A stretch of DNA of 64,000 bases. It comes from CBDHCC01 sp965261015. Its GTDB lineage: Bacteria; Pseudomonadota; Alphaproteobacteria; Sphingomonadales; Sphingomonadaceae. Of this stretch, positions 31,538 to 40,835 are shown piece after piece. The translations under genes and the position numbers were made by a program. Below the pieces are notes generated by a model, which saw only the letters and a program-made list of their open reading frames with translations, was not told where the DNA came from and made no database searches. Position 1 is the stretch's first letter, and every line of letters begins with the position of its first letter. The stretch covers positions 62,001 through 126,000 of the forward strand of contig CBDHCC010000002.1 of the NCBI GenBank assembly GCA_965261015.1, read 5' to 3'.

Positions 31538-32611
31538 ATGGCCACCCTTCCCGTCGCCGCCCCGCCCCGGACGCCCGCCCGCGAACGGCCGCTGGCGGTC
31601 GCGCGCTGGCTGTTCGCGGTCGCCGCGCTGGTGCTGGCAATGGTGGTCGTGGGCGGGATCACCCGACTGACGGAGTCGGGCCTGTCGATCACCAGCTGGA
31701 AACCGATCAGCGGCACGCTCCCCCCGCTGTCGCACGACGCCTGGATGTTGGAATTCCGCGCCTATCAGCGGATCCCCGAATATCAGCTGGTCAACCGGGG
31801 CATGACGTTGGGCGAGTTCCAAGGCATCTTCTGGTGGGAATACGCGCACCGCCTGCTGGGCCGGGTGGTCGGCCTGGCGTTCCTGTTGCCCGCCCTGTGG
31901 TTCGCGGCCGCGCGCGCGATCCCGCGCGGCTATGGCTGGCGGCTGGCGGCGCTGTTCGCGCTGGGCGGGCTGCAGGGCGCCATCGGCTGGTGGATGGTGT
32001 CGTCCGGCCTGACGGAGCGCACGGACGTCAGCCATATCCGCCTGGCGGTCCACCTGAACACCGCGCTGTTCACGATGGGTGGCCTGATCTGGACCGCGCT
32101 GGACCTGCGCGCCCACGCCCGCGGAGAGCCGCCGGCCCGGTTGCGGCCCGTGGCCGTTGGCGCGCTGCTGGTGCTCGCCGTGCAACTGGTGCTGGGCGCG
32201 TTCGTGGCGGGGCTGGACGCGGGTTATGCGTACAACACTTGGCCGCTGATGGGCGACCGGCTGTTCCCCGAGGGCGCGCCGATGCTGGCCCCGGCCTGGG
32301 CCAATCTGGTCGACAACCCGCTGGTGGTGCAGTTCGCGCACCGCTGGTGGGCGTTCGTGGCGCTGGCGGCGATGATCGCGCTGGCCCGCGCGGCCAAGCG
32401 GTCAGGGGTGCGCGGCGCGAGCGTGGCGCTCCACGCGGCGGTCGGCACGCAGATCCTGCTGGGCATCGCCACGCTGATCACCGGGGTCGCGCTGTGGCTG
32501 GGTGTGCTGCACCAGTTCACCGGCGCGCTGGTCGTCGCGGCGGCCGCCTGGAGCGCCCACGCGGCCGGACGGTACTCAGATACCCGTCGGGAAAGCCCCC
32601 GAAAAGCTTGA
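31538..32611 (+). CDS. ctaA: Heme A synthase
   Basis: 357 residues with eight membrane helices. COX15-type heme A synthase oxidises the C8 methyl of heme O for cytochrome aa3 oxidase. Motifs include VVVGGITRLTESGLSI, EFQGIFWWEYAHRLLGR with a heme-ligand His, and later AHRWWAF and LGVLHQFTGAL with further His ligands. Full length. The frame ends right at the -35 of the candidate rplM promoter. Confidence 0.95.
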   Translation: MATLPVAAPPRTPARERPLAVARWLFAVAALVLAMVVVGGITRLTESGLSITSWKPISGTLPPLSHDAWMLEFRAYQRIPEYQLVNRGMTLGEFQGIFWWEYAHRLLGRVVGLAFLLPALWFAAARAIPRGYGWRLAALFALGGLQGAIGWWMVSSGLTERTDVSHIRLAVHLNTALFTMGGLIWTALDLRAHARGEPPARLRPVAVGALLVLAVQLVLGAFVAGLDAGYAYNTWPLMGDRLFPEGAPMLAPAWANLVDNPLVVQFAHRWWAFVALAAMIALARAAKRSGVRGASVALHAAVGTQILLGIATLITGVALWLGVLHQFTGALVVAAAAWSAHAAGRYSDTRRESPRKA

Positions 32612-32636
32612 CTTCGCGGGCGTCGATCGGCATTCG
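32608..32636 (+). promoter_or_regulatory. Candidate promoter for rplM-rpsI
   Basis: TTGACT (32608-32613), overlapping the ctaA stop codon, is followed after 17 bases by CATTCG (32631-32636). The -35 is good, the -10 weak. It lies 56 bp upstream of the rplM start and a ribosomal operon is expected to have its own promoter here. Confidence 0.4.
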
Positions 32637-32691
32637 GCCGCCATCGACACCCGCTTCGCGTGGGTGGCCCAAGCGAAAGGTCTCCCGCCCC

Positions 32692-33171
32692 ATGAAGGCG
32701 CTGATGAAGACCACCCGGTCGATCAAACCGACCGAGGTGGAAAAGAAGTGGCATGTGATCGACGCCGACGGCCTGGTGGTCGGCCGGCTGGCCGTGCTGA
32801 TCGCCGATCTGGTGCGCGGCAAGCACAAGCCGTCCTACACCCCCCATGTCGACTGCGGCGACCACGTCGTCGTGCTGAACGCCGACAAAGTGCGGTTCAC
32901 CGGCAACAAGCGCGACCAGAAGGTCTATTACAAGCACACCGGCTATATCGGCGGGATCAAGGCGATCACGGCGGCCAAGGTGCTGGACGGCCGCTTTCCG
33001 GAGCGGGTGATGGAAAAGGCCGTGGAGCGCATGGTGCCGCGCGGTCCGCTGGGGCGTCAGCAGATGAAGAACCTGCACGTCTTCGCCGGCGACCAGCATC
33101 CCTATGCCGGACAAGATCCGCAGCCGCTCGACGTGGCCGCCATGAACCGCAAGAACAAGGTTGGTGCCTGA
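32692..33171 (+). CDS. rplM: 50S ribosomal protein L13
   Basis: 159 residues. Alphaproteobacterial L13 starting MKALMKTTRSIKPTEVEKKWHVIDA, with LVVGRLAVLIADLVRGKHKPSYTPH and GHTG-like YYKHTGYIGGIK. Assembles early on 23S rRNA; no ambiguity of family. An ATG four codons later is the alternative start. It is followed after one base by rpsI, the normal L13-S9 pair. Confidence 0.98.
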   Translation: MKALMKTTRSIKPTEVEKKWHVIDADGLVVGRLAVLIADLVRGKHKPSYTPHVDCGDHVVVLNADKVRFTGNKRDQKVYYKHTGYIGGIKAITAAKVLDGRFPERVMEKAVERMVPRGPLGRQQMKNLHVFAGDQHPYAGQDPQPLDVAAMNRKNKVGA

Positions 33172-33172
33172 C

Positions 33173-33847
33173 ATGACCGACGACCGCAGCACCCCCGACA
33201 CGCCCGCCGCCGAAGTGCCCAAGACCGACGCCGACGGCACGCCGCAGACCGCCGCCGAGACGAAGGCCGAGGAACAGGCCGCGCCGGCCGATGACGGCAC
33301 GGCGCGCACCGCCGCCCCGACCGAGGCACCCCGGGCCGAGGCGACCGCGTCCGACAACCGCCAGTCGCTCGCCGACCTGGGCGAGGTGGTCGGCGACGCC
33401 GTCTCGGACGACGCGCCGGTGCGCGAGGCGATGCCGTTGCGCGAACAGCTGCTGGACAAGCAGGGCCGCGCATATGCCACCGGCCGGCGCAAGGACGCCA
33501 TCGCGCGCGTCTGGGTGAAGCCCGGATCGGGCCAGATCACGGTGAACGGCCGCGACCAGTCGACCTATTTCGCCCGGCCGACGCTGCGCCTGGTGATCAA
33601 CCAGGTGTTCGACATCACCAATCGCCGCGGCCAGTACGACGTGGTCGCCACCGTAAAGGGCGGCGGCCTGTCGGGTCAGGCCGGCGCGGTGAAGCACGGC
33701 ATCTCGCAGGCCCTGACCCGCTACGAACCGGCGCTGCGCGGAGAGGTCAAGGCCGCGGGCTTCCTGACCCGCGACAGCCGCGTGGTGGAACGCAAGAAAT
33801 ACGGCAAGGCCAAGGCGCGCAAGAGCTTCCAGTTCTCCAAGCGCTGA
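33173..33847 (+). CDS. rpsI: 30S ribosomal protein S9 with long N-terminal extension
   Basis: 224 residues against about 130 in E. coli. The S9 core starts near residue 98 (GRAYATGRRKDAIARVWVKPG) and ends in the conserved KAKARKSFQFSKR tail. Residues 1-60 are low-complexity, rich in Ala, Thr, Asp, Glu and Pro; residues 61-95 (DNRQSLADLGEVVGD...) look like the shorter extension usual in sphingomonads. No better start was seen before DNRQS, and L13-S9 spacing of one base supports the ATG at 33173. Confidence 0.95.
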   Translation: MTDDRSTPDTPAAEVPKTDADGTPQTAAETKAEEQAAPADDGTARTAAPTEAPRAEATASDNRQSLADLGEVVGDAVSDDAPVREAMPLREQLLDKQGRAYATGRRKDAIARVWVKPGSGQITVNGRDQSTYFARPTLRLVINQVFDITNRRGQYDVVATVKGGGLSGQAGAVKHGISQALTRYEPALRGEVKAAGFLTRDSRVVERKKYGKAKARKSFQFSKR

Positions 33848-33868
33848 TCGCCTGTCCACAGGTATGCG

Positions 33869-33898
33869 AAGCGGCTCCGGGCAACCGGGGCCGCTTTT
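33869..33898 (+). terminator. Rho-independent terminator after rpsI
   Basis: Stem GCGGCTCCGG / CCGGGGCCGC (one T-G pair) with loop GCAA, preceded by AA and followed by TTTT, 22 bp past the rpsI stop. Ends the rplM-rpsI transcript. Confidence 0.85.
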
Positions 33899-34332
33899 CC
33901 TTTGGGGCACGAGCGGCGAAGACGGAAAGATCGGGCGGCGCGACGCGTCTCCCGCTCGTACGGACCAGCACAAGGTAGCCACCCACGCTCCGCTGAGGCT
34001 GAGCGTGTCGAAGGCCATCATGTCCTTCGCACATCCAGGAGGCCAACTTCGTCTCACGGGAGCGCCAACCCGTCGTCGGCGCCCCTCACCTCCACCGGAT
34101 CGGAGGTTGAGGGTTCAACGTGCGGCGAACTGCGGAACTGGGACAAAGGAAGTAGTGAATTAGCAAAGGACAAAGCCACCCTGTCGAAGCCTGTCCTGAG
34201 CGCGTCGAAGGGGACGTTGACTAGGCCCCTGCCGGCAGCCGCCGCCACAGGCCGCACCCACGCTCGCCGCGCCACGCCGCAAGGCGCTGGACACCCCCAC
34301 CCCCGCGCGCTAACGCCGGGGCATCCGGGTCG
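33899..34332. other. Intergenic stretch before the tRNA genes
   Basis: 434 bp with no convincing gene. It holds degraded copies of the CTGAGCCTGTCGAAGG repeat: CTGAGCGTGTCGAAGG near 33999-34014 and a broken double copy at 34180-34213. A lower-GC patch (34130-34175) contains no gene that I can support. Confidence 0.6.
34180..34213. repeat. Degenerate copies of the CTGTCGAAGG repeat
   Basis: CCTGTCGAAG (34180-34189) followed directly by CCTGTCCTGAGCGCGTCGAAG up to 34210. Relative to the intact copies elsewhere the unit is rearranged and partly duplicated. Confidence 0.6.
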
Positions 34333-34407
34333 GGGCGCGTAGCTCAGTGGTAGAGCACTGTGTTCACACCGCAGGGGTCGCAGGTTCAATCCCTGCCGCG
34401 CCCACCA
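34333..34407 (+). tRNA. tRNA-Val (anticodon CAC)
   Basis: 75 bases including an encoded CCA end. Acceptor GGGCGCG pairs with CGCGCCC; D arm GCTC/GAGC; anticodon stem CTGTG/CGCAG with loop TTCACAC, so the anticodon is CAC (codon GUG); T arm GCAGG/CCTGC with TTCAATC. Discriminator A. All arms pair well. Confidence 0.95.
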
Positions 34408-34468
34408 CGCTTCGGGGCGATCCCATCCGCCCCGAAGCGCCCGGACGTGGTCCACGGGGCCAGACGGT

Positions 34469-34542
34469 GCGGGCGTAGCTCAATGGCAGAGCAGAAGCTT
34501 CCCATGCTTACGACGAGGGTTCGATTCCCTTCGCCCGCTCCA
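34469..34542 (+). tRNA. tRNA-Gly (anticodon CCC)
   Basis: 74 bases with encoded CCA. Acceptor GCGGGCG pairs with CGCCCGC, discriminator T; D arm GCTC/GAGC; anticodon loop TTCCCAT, so CCC (codon GGG); the outermost anticodon pair is G-A, a mismatch; T arm GAGGG/CCCTT with TTCGATT. It lies 61 bp after tRNA-Val. Confidence 0.93.
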
Positions 34543-34662
34543 CGTTCCGACAGAGAGTCGGCCCTTCGGGGCACCCGTTCGGACGGCGTCCACCGTTGGC
34601 GCCGCAGCAGCCATGGACGGCCGATTGGGCGACGATCGTGTCGCGGTGCAAGGACCCTGCGT

Positions 34663-35850
34663 GTGACCGACAGCCCGCCCCAATCCTATGACGCCATCGT
34701 GCTGGGCGGCGGCGCGGCGGGGTTGATGTGCGCGGCGGAGGCTGGGGCGCGCGGCCGGCGCGTGCTCGTGCTGGAACGCGCCGAACGCGTCGGGCAGAAG
34801 ATCCGCATCTCCGGCGGCGGGCGGTGCAACTTCACGAACCTCCACACCGCGCCCGACCGCTATCTCTCGGCCAACCCGCGCTTCGCGACCTCCGCGCTCG
34901 CCCGCTACACCGCGCTCGACTTCCTGGCGCTGGTCGAAGGCGCGGGCATCGCCTGGCACGAAAAGACGCTGGGTCAGCTGTTCTGTGACGGGTCGTCGGG
35001 CCAGATCGTCGACCTGCTGCTCGACCGCTGTCGCGCCGGCGGCGCGCGGGTGGTCTGCGATCAGGACGTGGCGGAGGTGACCCACGCCGACGGCCGCTTC
35101 CGGGTGCGGACGAACGACCGCATGGCCGACGCGCCCGCCCTGGTGATCGCCACGGGCGGGCCGTCGATCCCGAAGATGGGCGCGACCGACCACGCCTATC
35201 GCCTGGCCCGCCAGTTCGGGCTGAAGGTGGTGGAGCCGCGCCCGGCCCTGGTGCCGCTGACGCTGGGCGGGGACGAGACCTTGTTCCGCGACCTTTCGGG
35301 GGTGGCCGCGCCGGTCGAGGCGCGCTGCGGTGCCGCCGCGTTCCGGGAGGCGGCGCTGTTCACCCATCGCGGCCTGTCCGGCCCCGCCATCCTGCAGGCG
35401 TCGTCCTATTGGCGGCACGGCGAGCCGGTGGCCGTGGACTTCCTGCCGGATGCCGACGAGGGCTGGCTGCTGCGGTCAAAGGCCGCGACACCGCGCGCCA
35501 CGGTCCGCACGGTGTTGCGCGACCGGCTGCCCGACCGGCTGGCCACCACGCTCGCCGACCGGCTGGACCTCGACGGCGAGCTGGCCAACACCCGCGACGC
35601 GGCGCTGCGCGGGGCGGAGGCGCGGCTGGCCGACTGGCGCTTCACGCCGACCGGCTCCGAGGGCTTCGCCAAGGCCGAGGTGACGGCGGGCGGGGTCAGC
35701 ACCGCGGAGCTGTCGTCCAAAACAATGGAAGCCAAACGGGTCCCGGGTCTCTATATGATCGGCGAGGCGGTCGATGTGACCGGCTGGCTGGGCGGTTACA
35801 ACTTCCAGTGGGCCTGGGCCAGCGGATGGGCGGCGGCCCAGTCGCTCTGA
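34663..35850 (+). CDS. BaiN/RdsA family NAD(P)/FAD-dependent oxidoreductase
   Basis: 395 residues from a GTG start (VTDSPPQSYD) with AAGGA 8 bases upstream; the frame is open further up across the tRNA genes and is not coding there. HI0933-type flavoprotein: FAD motif GGGAAGLMCAAEAGARG, GGGRCNFTN, and the C-terminal YMIGEAVDVTGWLGGYNFQWAWASG signature. Substrate unknown; the family includes the bile-acid reductase BaiN and putative RNA/redox roles. Followed by the helicase gene after 35 bp. Confidence 0.9.
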   Translation: MTDSPPQSYDAIVLGGGAAGLMCAAEAGARGRRVLVLERAERVGQKIRISGGGRCNFTNLHTAPDRYLSANPRFATSALARYTALDFLALVEGAGIAWHEKTLGQLFCDGSSGQIVDLLLDRCRAGGARVVCDQDVAEVTHADGRFRVRTNDRMADAPALVIATGGPSIPKMGATDHAYRLARQFGLKVVEPRPALVPLTLGGDETLFRDLSGVAAPVEARCGAAAFREAALFTHRGLSGPAILQASSYWRHGEPVAVDFLPDADEGWLLRSKAATPRATVRTVLRDRLPDRLATTLADRLDLDGELANTRDAALRGAEARLADWRFTPTGSEGFAKAEVTAGGVSTAELSSKTMEAKRVPGLYMIGEAVDVTGWLGGYNFQWAWASGWAAAQSL

Positions 35851-35885
35851 CCCGCCTCCCCTCTCCCGCACCCGAAAGCACTCCC

Positions 35886-37595
35886 ATGTTCCCAACACTT
35901 CCGCCCGCGCTCGCCGACGCGCTCGCCACGCGCGGCTATGCCGAGCCCACGCCCGTCCAGGCGGCGGTGCTGGAGGACGACGCCGTCGGGCGCGACCTGC
36001 TCGTCTCCGCCCAGACCGGATCGGGCAAGACCGTCGCCTTCGGCCTGGCGATGGCCGACACCCTGCTGGACGACGGCGCCCTGCCCGCGCCGACCACGCC
36101 CCTGGCGCTGGTCGTGGCACCGACGCGCGAACTGGCGCTGCAGGTCAGCCGCGAACTGATGTGGCTCTACAGCGCCATGGGCGCGCGGATCGCCACGGCG
36201 GTCGGCGGCATGGACCCGTCGAAGGAACGCCGCACCCTGCGAGCGGGCGCGCACATCGTCGTCGGCACGCCGGGGCGGCTACGCGACCACCTGGAACGCG
36301 GCGCGCTGGACCTGTCGGCGCTGCGCGTGGCCGTGCTGGACGAGGCGGACGAGATGCTCGACATGGGCTTTCGCGAGGATCTGGAGGAGATCCTGGACGC
36401 CACCCCGGACAGCCGCCGCACGCTGTTGTTCTCGGCCACGCTGCCCAAGCCGATCGTGGCGCTCGCCCGCCGCTATCAGACCGACGCCCATCGCATCGCC
36501 ACCACGGGGGCGGACCGGGGGCACGGCGACATCGCCTATCAGGCGGTCACCGTATCGCCGTCCGATATCGAGAGCGCGGTGGTGAACCTGCTGCGCTTTC
36601 ACGAAGCGGAGACGGCGATCCTGTTCTGCGCCACCCGCGACAATGTGCGCCGCCTGCACGCCACCTTGCAGGATCGCGGCTTCGCGGCCGTCCCGCTGTC
36701 CGGCGAACACTCCCAGTCCGAACGCAACGCCGCCATGACGGCGCTGCGCGACGGGCGGGCGCGGGTGTGCGTGGCGACCGACGTCGCGGCGCGCGGGCTG
36801 GACCTGCCGTCGGTCAGCCTGGTGATCCATGTCGAGATCCCGCGCGATGCGGAGACGCTTCAGCACCGATCGGGCCGCACCGGCCGGGCGGGCAACAAGG
36901 GCACGGCCGTGCTGGTCGTCCCCTATCCCCGCCGCAAGCGGGTCGACGCCATGCTGCGCGCGGCCAAGGTTCAGGCGGACTGGATCGACGCTCCCACGTC
37001 CGACGCCATCCGCGCCCAGGACCGCGAACGCCTGCTCGCCACCCTGCTGGAGCCGGTGGAGGTCGACGAGGAGGATCGCGCGCTGGCCGAACGGCTGATG
37101 GCGGAACGCTCGCCCGCCGACATCGCGGCCGCGCTGGTCCAGTCGCACCGCGCCAAGATGCCCCAGCCCGAAGAGCTGATCCCCGACACGCCCGACGCGC
37201 GCCGAGCCGATCAGCAGGGACGCCACCGCGACGGGTTCGACGACACGGTCTGGTTCCGCATGGACATCGGTCGCCGCCAGAACGCCGACGCGCGCTGGCT
37301 GCTGCCGCTGCTGTGCCGGCGCGGGCACATCACCCGCAACGAAGTGGGCGCGATCCGCATCGGCCCGAACGAAACCCACTTCCAGGTGCCCCGCGCGCTT
37401 GCGGACCGGGTGGCGGACGCGTTCGTGCGGACGGCGGGGTCGGACGGGGGAGAGGAGAGCGTGCGGTTCGCGCCGTCCGACGGGCCACCGCGCGGCCATC
37501 ACGCCCACCCGCGCGCGGGCAAGCCCACTTACTCCGCTCGCCCGCACAAGCCAGCGGCGGCCCGCCGGCCCAAGCCGAAGCCGAAGCGCGGCTAA
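35886..37595 (+). CDS. DEAD-box RNA helicase with DbpA-type RNA-binding domain
   Basis: 569 residues. Helicase core: Q motif TPVQAAVL, motif I AQTGSGKT, PTRELA, motif II DEAD in VLDEADEMLDMGF, SAT, and HRSGRTGRAG. After residue 440 there is a DbpA-like RNA-binding domain (TVWFRMDIGRRQNADARWLLPLLCRRGHI) and a basic Pro/Lys/Arg tail. In E. coli DbpA acts in 50S ribosome assembly; the equivalent role here is inference. Converges on the molybdenum dehydrogenase genes after 22 bp. Confidence 0.93.
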   Translation: MFPTLPPALADALATRGYAEPTPVQAAVLEDDAVGRDLLVSAQTGSGKTVAFGLAMADTLLDDGALPAPTTPLALVVAPTRELALQVSRELMWLYSAMGARIATAVGGMDPSKERRTLRAGAHIVVGTPGRLRDHLERGALDLSALRVAVLDEADEMLDMGFREDLEEILDATPDSRRTLLFSATLPKPIVALARRYQTDAHRIATTGADRGHGDIAYQAVTVSPSDIESAVVNLLRFHEAETAILFCATRDNVRRLHATLQDRGFAAVPLSGEHSQSERNAAMTALRDGRARVCVATDVAARGLDLPSVSLVIHVEIPRDAETLQHRSGRTGRAGNKGTAVLVVPYPRRKRVDAMLRAAKVQADWIDAPTSDAIRAQDRERLLATLLEPVEVDEEDRALAERLMAERSPADIAAALVQSHRAKMPQPEELIPDTPDARRADQQGRHRDGFDDTVWFRMDIGRRQNADARWLLPLLCRRGHITRNEVGAIRIGPNETHFQVPRALADRVADAFVRTAGSDGGEESVRFAPSDGPPRGHHAHPRAGKPTYSARPHKPAAARRPKPKPKRG

Positions 37596-37617
37596 CGGTC
37601 GCGGCCCGACGCGCTCG

Positions 37618-39840
37618 CTAGAGCAGTGCCTCCAGCCGGACGGGCAGGTCGCGGATGCGGGTGCCGGTCGCGTGCCACACCGCGTCGGTGATGGCCGCCG
37701 CGGTGCCGACATTGGCCAGCTCTCCGATGCCCTTTACGCCCAGCACATTGATCTCCGGATCCTCCTCCGCGACCATGATGATGTCGACCGCCGGCACGTC
37801 GGCGTTCGTCGCGACCAGATATTCGGCGATGTTGTCGTTGACATAGCGGCCGCGCAGTTCGTCCAGCTCCGTCGCTTCCAACAGCGCGGACGCCATGCCC
37901 CAGATCATGCCGCCCAGATATTGCGATCGGGCGGTGCGCGGGTTCATGATGTGGCCGGCGGCGAACGCGCCGGTCATGCGCGGCACGCGGATTTCCCGGG
38001 TACGGGCGTGGACGCGGACCTCGACCATCTCCGCGCCGAACGCGAACATCGTCTTGTCGTCCCCGGCCCCGCCGCCGATCGGCACCGCGCCTTCGTAAAG
38101 GGCCTTGGCGGCACCCGGCTTCGACCCGGGCGGCACCCATTCGGCCAGTTCCTCAATGGACGTGCGGTTCGCGCGCTTGAAGGCCGCGCGGCGGTCGCCG
38201 TCCGACATGGCACCCCTGGCCCCCAGCTTGGCCAGGATCTGGTCGCAGGCGGTCGCCACGGCGGAGGTGACGCTGGCCGTCGTGATCGACCCGCCGGAGA
38301 TCGGGCCGGGCGGCAGGCGACTGTCGCCCAGCACCACCTCGACCCGGCGGGGATCCAGCCCCAGGCGGGTGGCGGCCGTCTGCGCGACGATGGTGTAGGT
38401 GCCGGTGCCCACATCGTGCGCGGCGACCTCCACCTTCGCCTGCCCGGCCGTGTTCAGGCTGACCCGCGCGGTCGAGGGCATCATCGAGGTGGGATAGGTC
38501 GCCATCGCACACCCCCACCCGATCAGCCAGTCGCCGTCGCGCAAGGTGCCCGGCCGCGCCGGCCGCTTGGACCAGCCAAAGCTGGCGGCGGCCGCGTCCA
38601 GGCACTCGTTCAGCGACCGGCTGGTGTAGGGCGCGTCTTTCAGCGGATTGACGCGGGTGTCGTTCCGCTTGCGGAACTCGACCGGGTCGATGCCGGCCGC
38701 GGCCGCCAGCTCGTTCATGGCGCTTTCGAGCGCGTAGATCACCGGCACTTCGGGCGGCGAGCGCATGAAGGTCGGGACGTTGCGGTCGCCGCGCGACAGC
38801 AGCGCCTTCGTGCGGACCGCCTGGTAGGCGTACATGGCGCCGGAATTCTCCAGCCCGCCGTTGTTATAGGGGTCCACCTTGGACGTAAATTCATCCAGTG
38901 TGTGGTCGTACCCCGTCAACCGGCCATCGGCGTCGCAGCCCAGCCGCACCCGGCTCTTCGTCTCCTGCCGGTGGCCGGCGATGGTGAAGCCCTGCGCGCG
39001 CGTGGCGACCAGCTTGACCGGTCGGCCCAGCCGCTTGGCCGCCAGTGCGACCAGCGACGTGCGATGGCCGATCGCCGCCTTCGACCCGAACGCGCCGCCC
39101 ACGAAGGGGGAACGGTAATGGACCTTCTCCATCGGCAGGTCGAACTGGTCGGCCAACCCCGCCTTGGCGCTCCACACCGCCTGGCTGGGCTCCTGCAGGG
39201 TCAGCGTGTCGCCTTCCCAATAGGCTGTCGTGGTGAACAGCTCGATCGGGTTGTGGTGCTGGACGGGCGTGGAATATTCGGCGTCGACGACGTGCGCGGA
39301 GGCCGACAGCGCGGCGTCGACGTCGCCCAGGCTGGGGTCCTCGTGCTTGGGATTGACCGCCTTCGTCGCCACGTTGACGACGCCCGGCGACCCGAAGGTG
39401 GTGGCCGGACGCTCGGCCGCGTAGCGGATCGACAGGCGGTGGGCGCCCTCGCGCGCCGCCTCGAAGCTGTCGGCGACTACCACCGCCACGATCTGGCCGT
39501 CATGGACGATGGCCGGCCCCGCCAGCGGCTGCTGGGAGGTCAAGCCGATGCCGCCGCCCGAAAAGGTCTTCAGCGCCTTCAGGTCGCCCCGGTTCTGGTG
39601 CGTCATCACCAGCACGACGCCGGGCACCGCCTTGGCCGCGCGATCGTCGATGGACCGGATGCGCCCCTTGGCGATCGCGCTGGTCACCAGATAGGCGTAG
39701 GCGGGCTTGCCCGGCACGGGCAGGTCGTCGGCATAGAGCTTGCCACCGGTCACCTTCGCGCGCGCCTCGTAGCGCACGATCGGATCGCCGGCATTCTCCA
39801 TGGTCGGAGCGGGTCCGGTCACGCCTGTCGTCTTTGCCAT
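37618..39840 (-). CDS. paoC: Periplasmic aldehyde dehydrogenase, molybdenum subunit (PaoC/YagR type)
   Basis: 740 residues, xanthine oxidase family large subunit. Binds molybdopterin-cytosine dinucleotide and oxidises the substrate. Visible are VRYEARAKVTGGKLYADD at the N-terminus, the FVGGAFGSKAAIGH motif, and GVKGIGELANVGTAAAITDAVW with the catalytic Glu. No signal peptide of its own; exported with PaoA's Tat signal, as in E. coli. Start overlaps none but lies 1 bp after paoB's stop. Closest to PaoC; true aromatic-aldehyde activity is inferred. Confidence 0.9.
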   Translation of the reverse strand: MAKTTGVTGPAPTMENAGDPIVRYEARAKVTGGKLYADDLPVPGKPAYAYLVTSAIAKGRIRSIDDRAAKAVPGVVLVMTHQNRGDLKALKTFSGGGIGLTSQQPLAGPAIVHDGQIVAVVVADSFEAAREGAHRLSIRYAAERPATTFGSPGVVNVATKAVNPKHEDPSLGDVDAALSASAHVVDAEYSTPVQHHNPIELFTTTAYWEGDTLTLQEPSQAVWSAKAGLADQFDLPMEKVHYRSPFVGGAFGSKAAIGHRTSLVALAAKRLGRPVKLVATRAQGFTIAGHRQETKSRVRLGCDADGRLTGYDHTLDEFTSKVDPYNNGGLENSGAMYAYQAVRTKALLSRGDRNVPTFMRSPPEVPVIYALESAMNELAAAAGIDPVEFRKRNDTRVNPLKDAPYTSRSLNECLDAAAASFGWSKRPARPGTLRDGDWLIGWGCAMATYPTSMMPSTARVSLNTAGQAKVEVAAHDVGTGTYTIVAQTAATRLGLDPRRVEVVLGDSRLPPGPISGGSITTASVTSAVATACDQILAKLGARGAMSDGDRRAAFKRANRTSIEELAEWVPPGSKPGAAKALYEGAVPIGGGAGDDKTMFAFGAEMVEVRVHARTREIRVPRMTGAFAAGHIMNPRTARSQYLGGMIWGMASALLEATELDELRGRYVNDNIAEYLVATNADVPAVDIIMVAEEDPEINVLGVKGIGELANVGTAAAITDAVWHATGTRIRDLPVRLEALL

Positions 39841-39841
39841 G

Positions 39842-40831
39842 TCAGCCCTCCATCGCCGCGGTGTGCAACAGGGCGCGCACCAGCGTGCGCTGCCCCAGTT
39901 CCACCTTATACCGGTTGTCCTCTCGCGGACTCGCGCCGGCGAACGCCGCGCGCGCGGCCTGGGTGGCCCGCGCCTCCGTCACCGGGCCGCCGGTCAGCGC
40001 CGCCTCCGCCTCCGCCGAGCGCCACGGCACGCTGGCCACGCCGCCCAGCGCGATCCGCACCACGTCCGCCCGGTCGCCCGCCATGCGGAGCGCCACCGCG
40101 GCCGACGCCAGCGCATAGGCGTAGCTCTCCCGGTCGCGGATCTTGAGGTAGGTGGAGCGCGGAAAGTCCGCGTCCGGGATCACGAAGGCGGTGATCAGGT
40201 CGCCCGTCTCCAGCGTCGTTTCGAGATCGGGACGATCGCCAGGCAGCCGGTGCAGGTCGGCGAAGCGCATCACCTTTGGCCCGCCCTTGCCCAACAGCTC
40301 GACGCGCGCGTCGAGTGCCACCAGAGCCTGCGCCCAGTCGCCCGGGTATTTGGCGATGCAGGAGTCCGACACGCCCAGGATCGCGTGGTCGCGGTGAACT
40401 CCGTCCAACGCCGCGCAACCCGAACCGGGATCGCGCTTGTTGCACTGGGCATAGCTGGTGTCGCGATAATAGGAGCAGCGGGTCCGCTGCAGCACGTTGC
40501 CGCCCAGCCGGGCCATGTTGCGAATTTGCGCCGACGCGGCCAGCCACAGGGAGTCGGTCAGGACCGGGCAGGACCGGCGCACGTCCTGGTCCGCCGCCAG
40601 TTCGGCCATGGTGGTCAGCGCGCCGATACGCAGCCCCGCCCCGTCGCGCCGCACGCCCCGGAACCGGTCGCCGTCCAGGTCCGAAATGTCGATCAGCCGG
40701 TCGGGACGCCACACGTCCAGGATCATCAGGTCGACCAGCGTGGTGCCGCCGGCGTGGTACATGCTGTCGGGGCCGGCGGCGCGCACCGCCTCGACCGCAC
40801 CGGTCGCACGGGAATAGGCGAAAGGTCGCAT
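39842..40831 (-). CDS. paoB: Periplasmic aldehyde dehydrogenase, FAD subunit (PaoB/YagS type)
   Basis: 329 residues. CO dehydrogenase flavoprotein-like subunit: AAGPDSMYHAGGTTLVDLM (FAD site) and LGGNVLQRTRCSYYRD. The Cys-rich insertion CSYYRDTSYAQCNKRDPGSGC is the mark of PaoB-type subunits, which carry an extra [4Fe-4S] cluster. Passes electrons from the iron-sulfur subunit to FAD. It lies 4 bp after paoA's stop. Confidence 0.92.
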   Translation of the reverse strand: MRPFAYSRATGAVEAVRAAGPDSMYHAGGTTLVDLMILDVWRPDRLIDISDLDGDRFRGVRRDGAGLRIGALTTMAELAADQDVRRSCPVLTDSLWLAASAQIRNMARLGGNVLQRTRCSYYRDTSYAQCNKRDPGSGCAALDGVHRDHAILGVSDSCIAKYPGDWAQALVALDARVELLGKGGPKVMRFADLHRLPGDRPDLETTLETGDLITAFVIPDADFPRSTYLKIRDRESYAYALASAAVALRMAGDRADVVRIALGGVASVPWRSAEAEAALTGGPVTEARATQAARAAFAGASPREDNRYKVELGQRTLVRALLHTAAMEG

Positions 40832-40835
40832 CGGT

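Noticed and set aside
33864..34163. 99-codon frame downstream of rpsI
   Set aside because: It runs through the terminator and repeat remnants and has no protein-like features.
34333..34542. Integration site at the two tRNA genes
   Set aside because: No integrase and no duplicated tRNA 3' end seen downstream; the neighbouring genes are ordinary.
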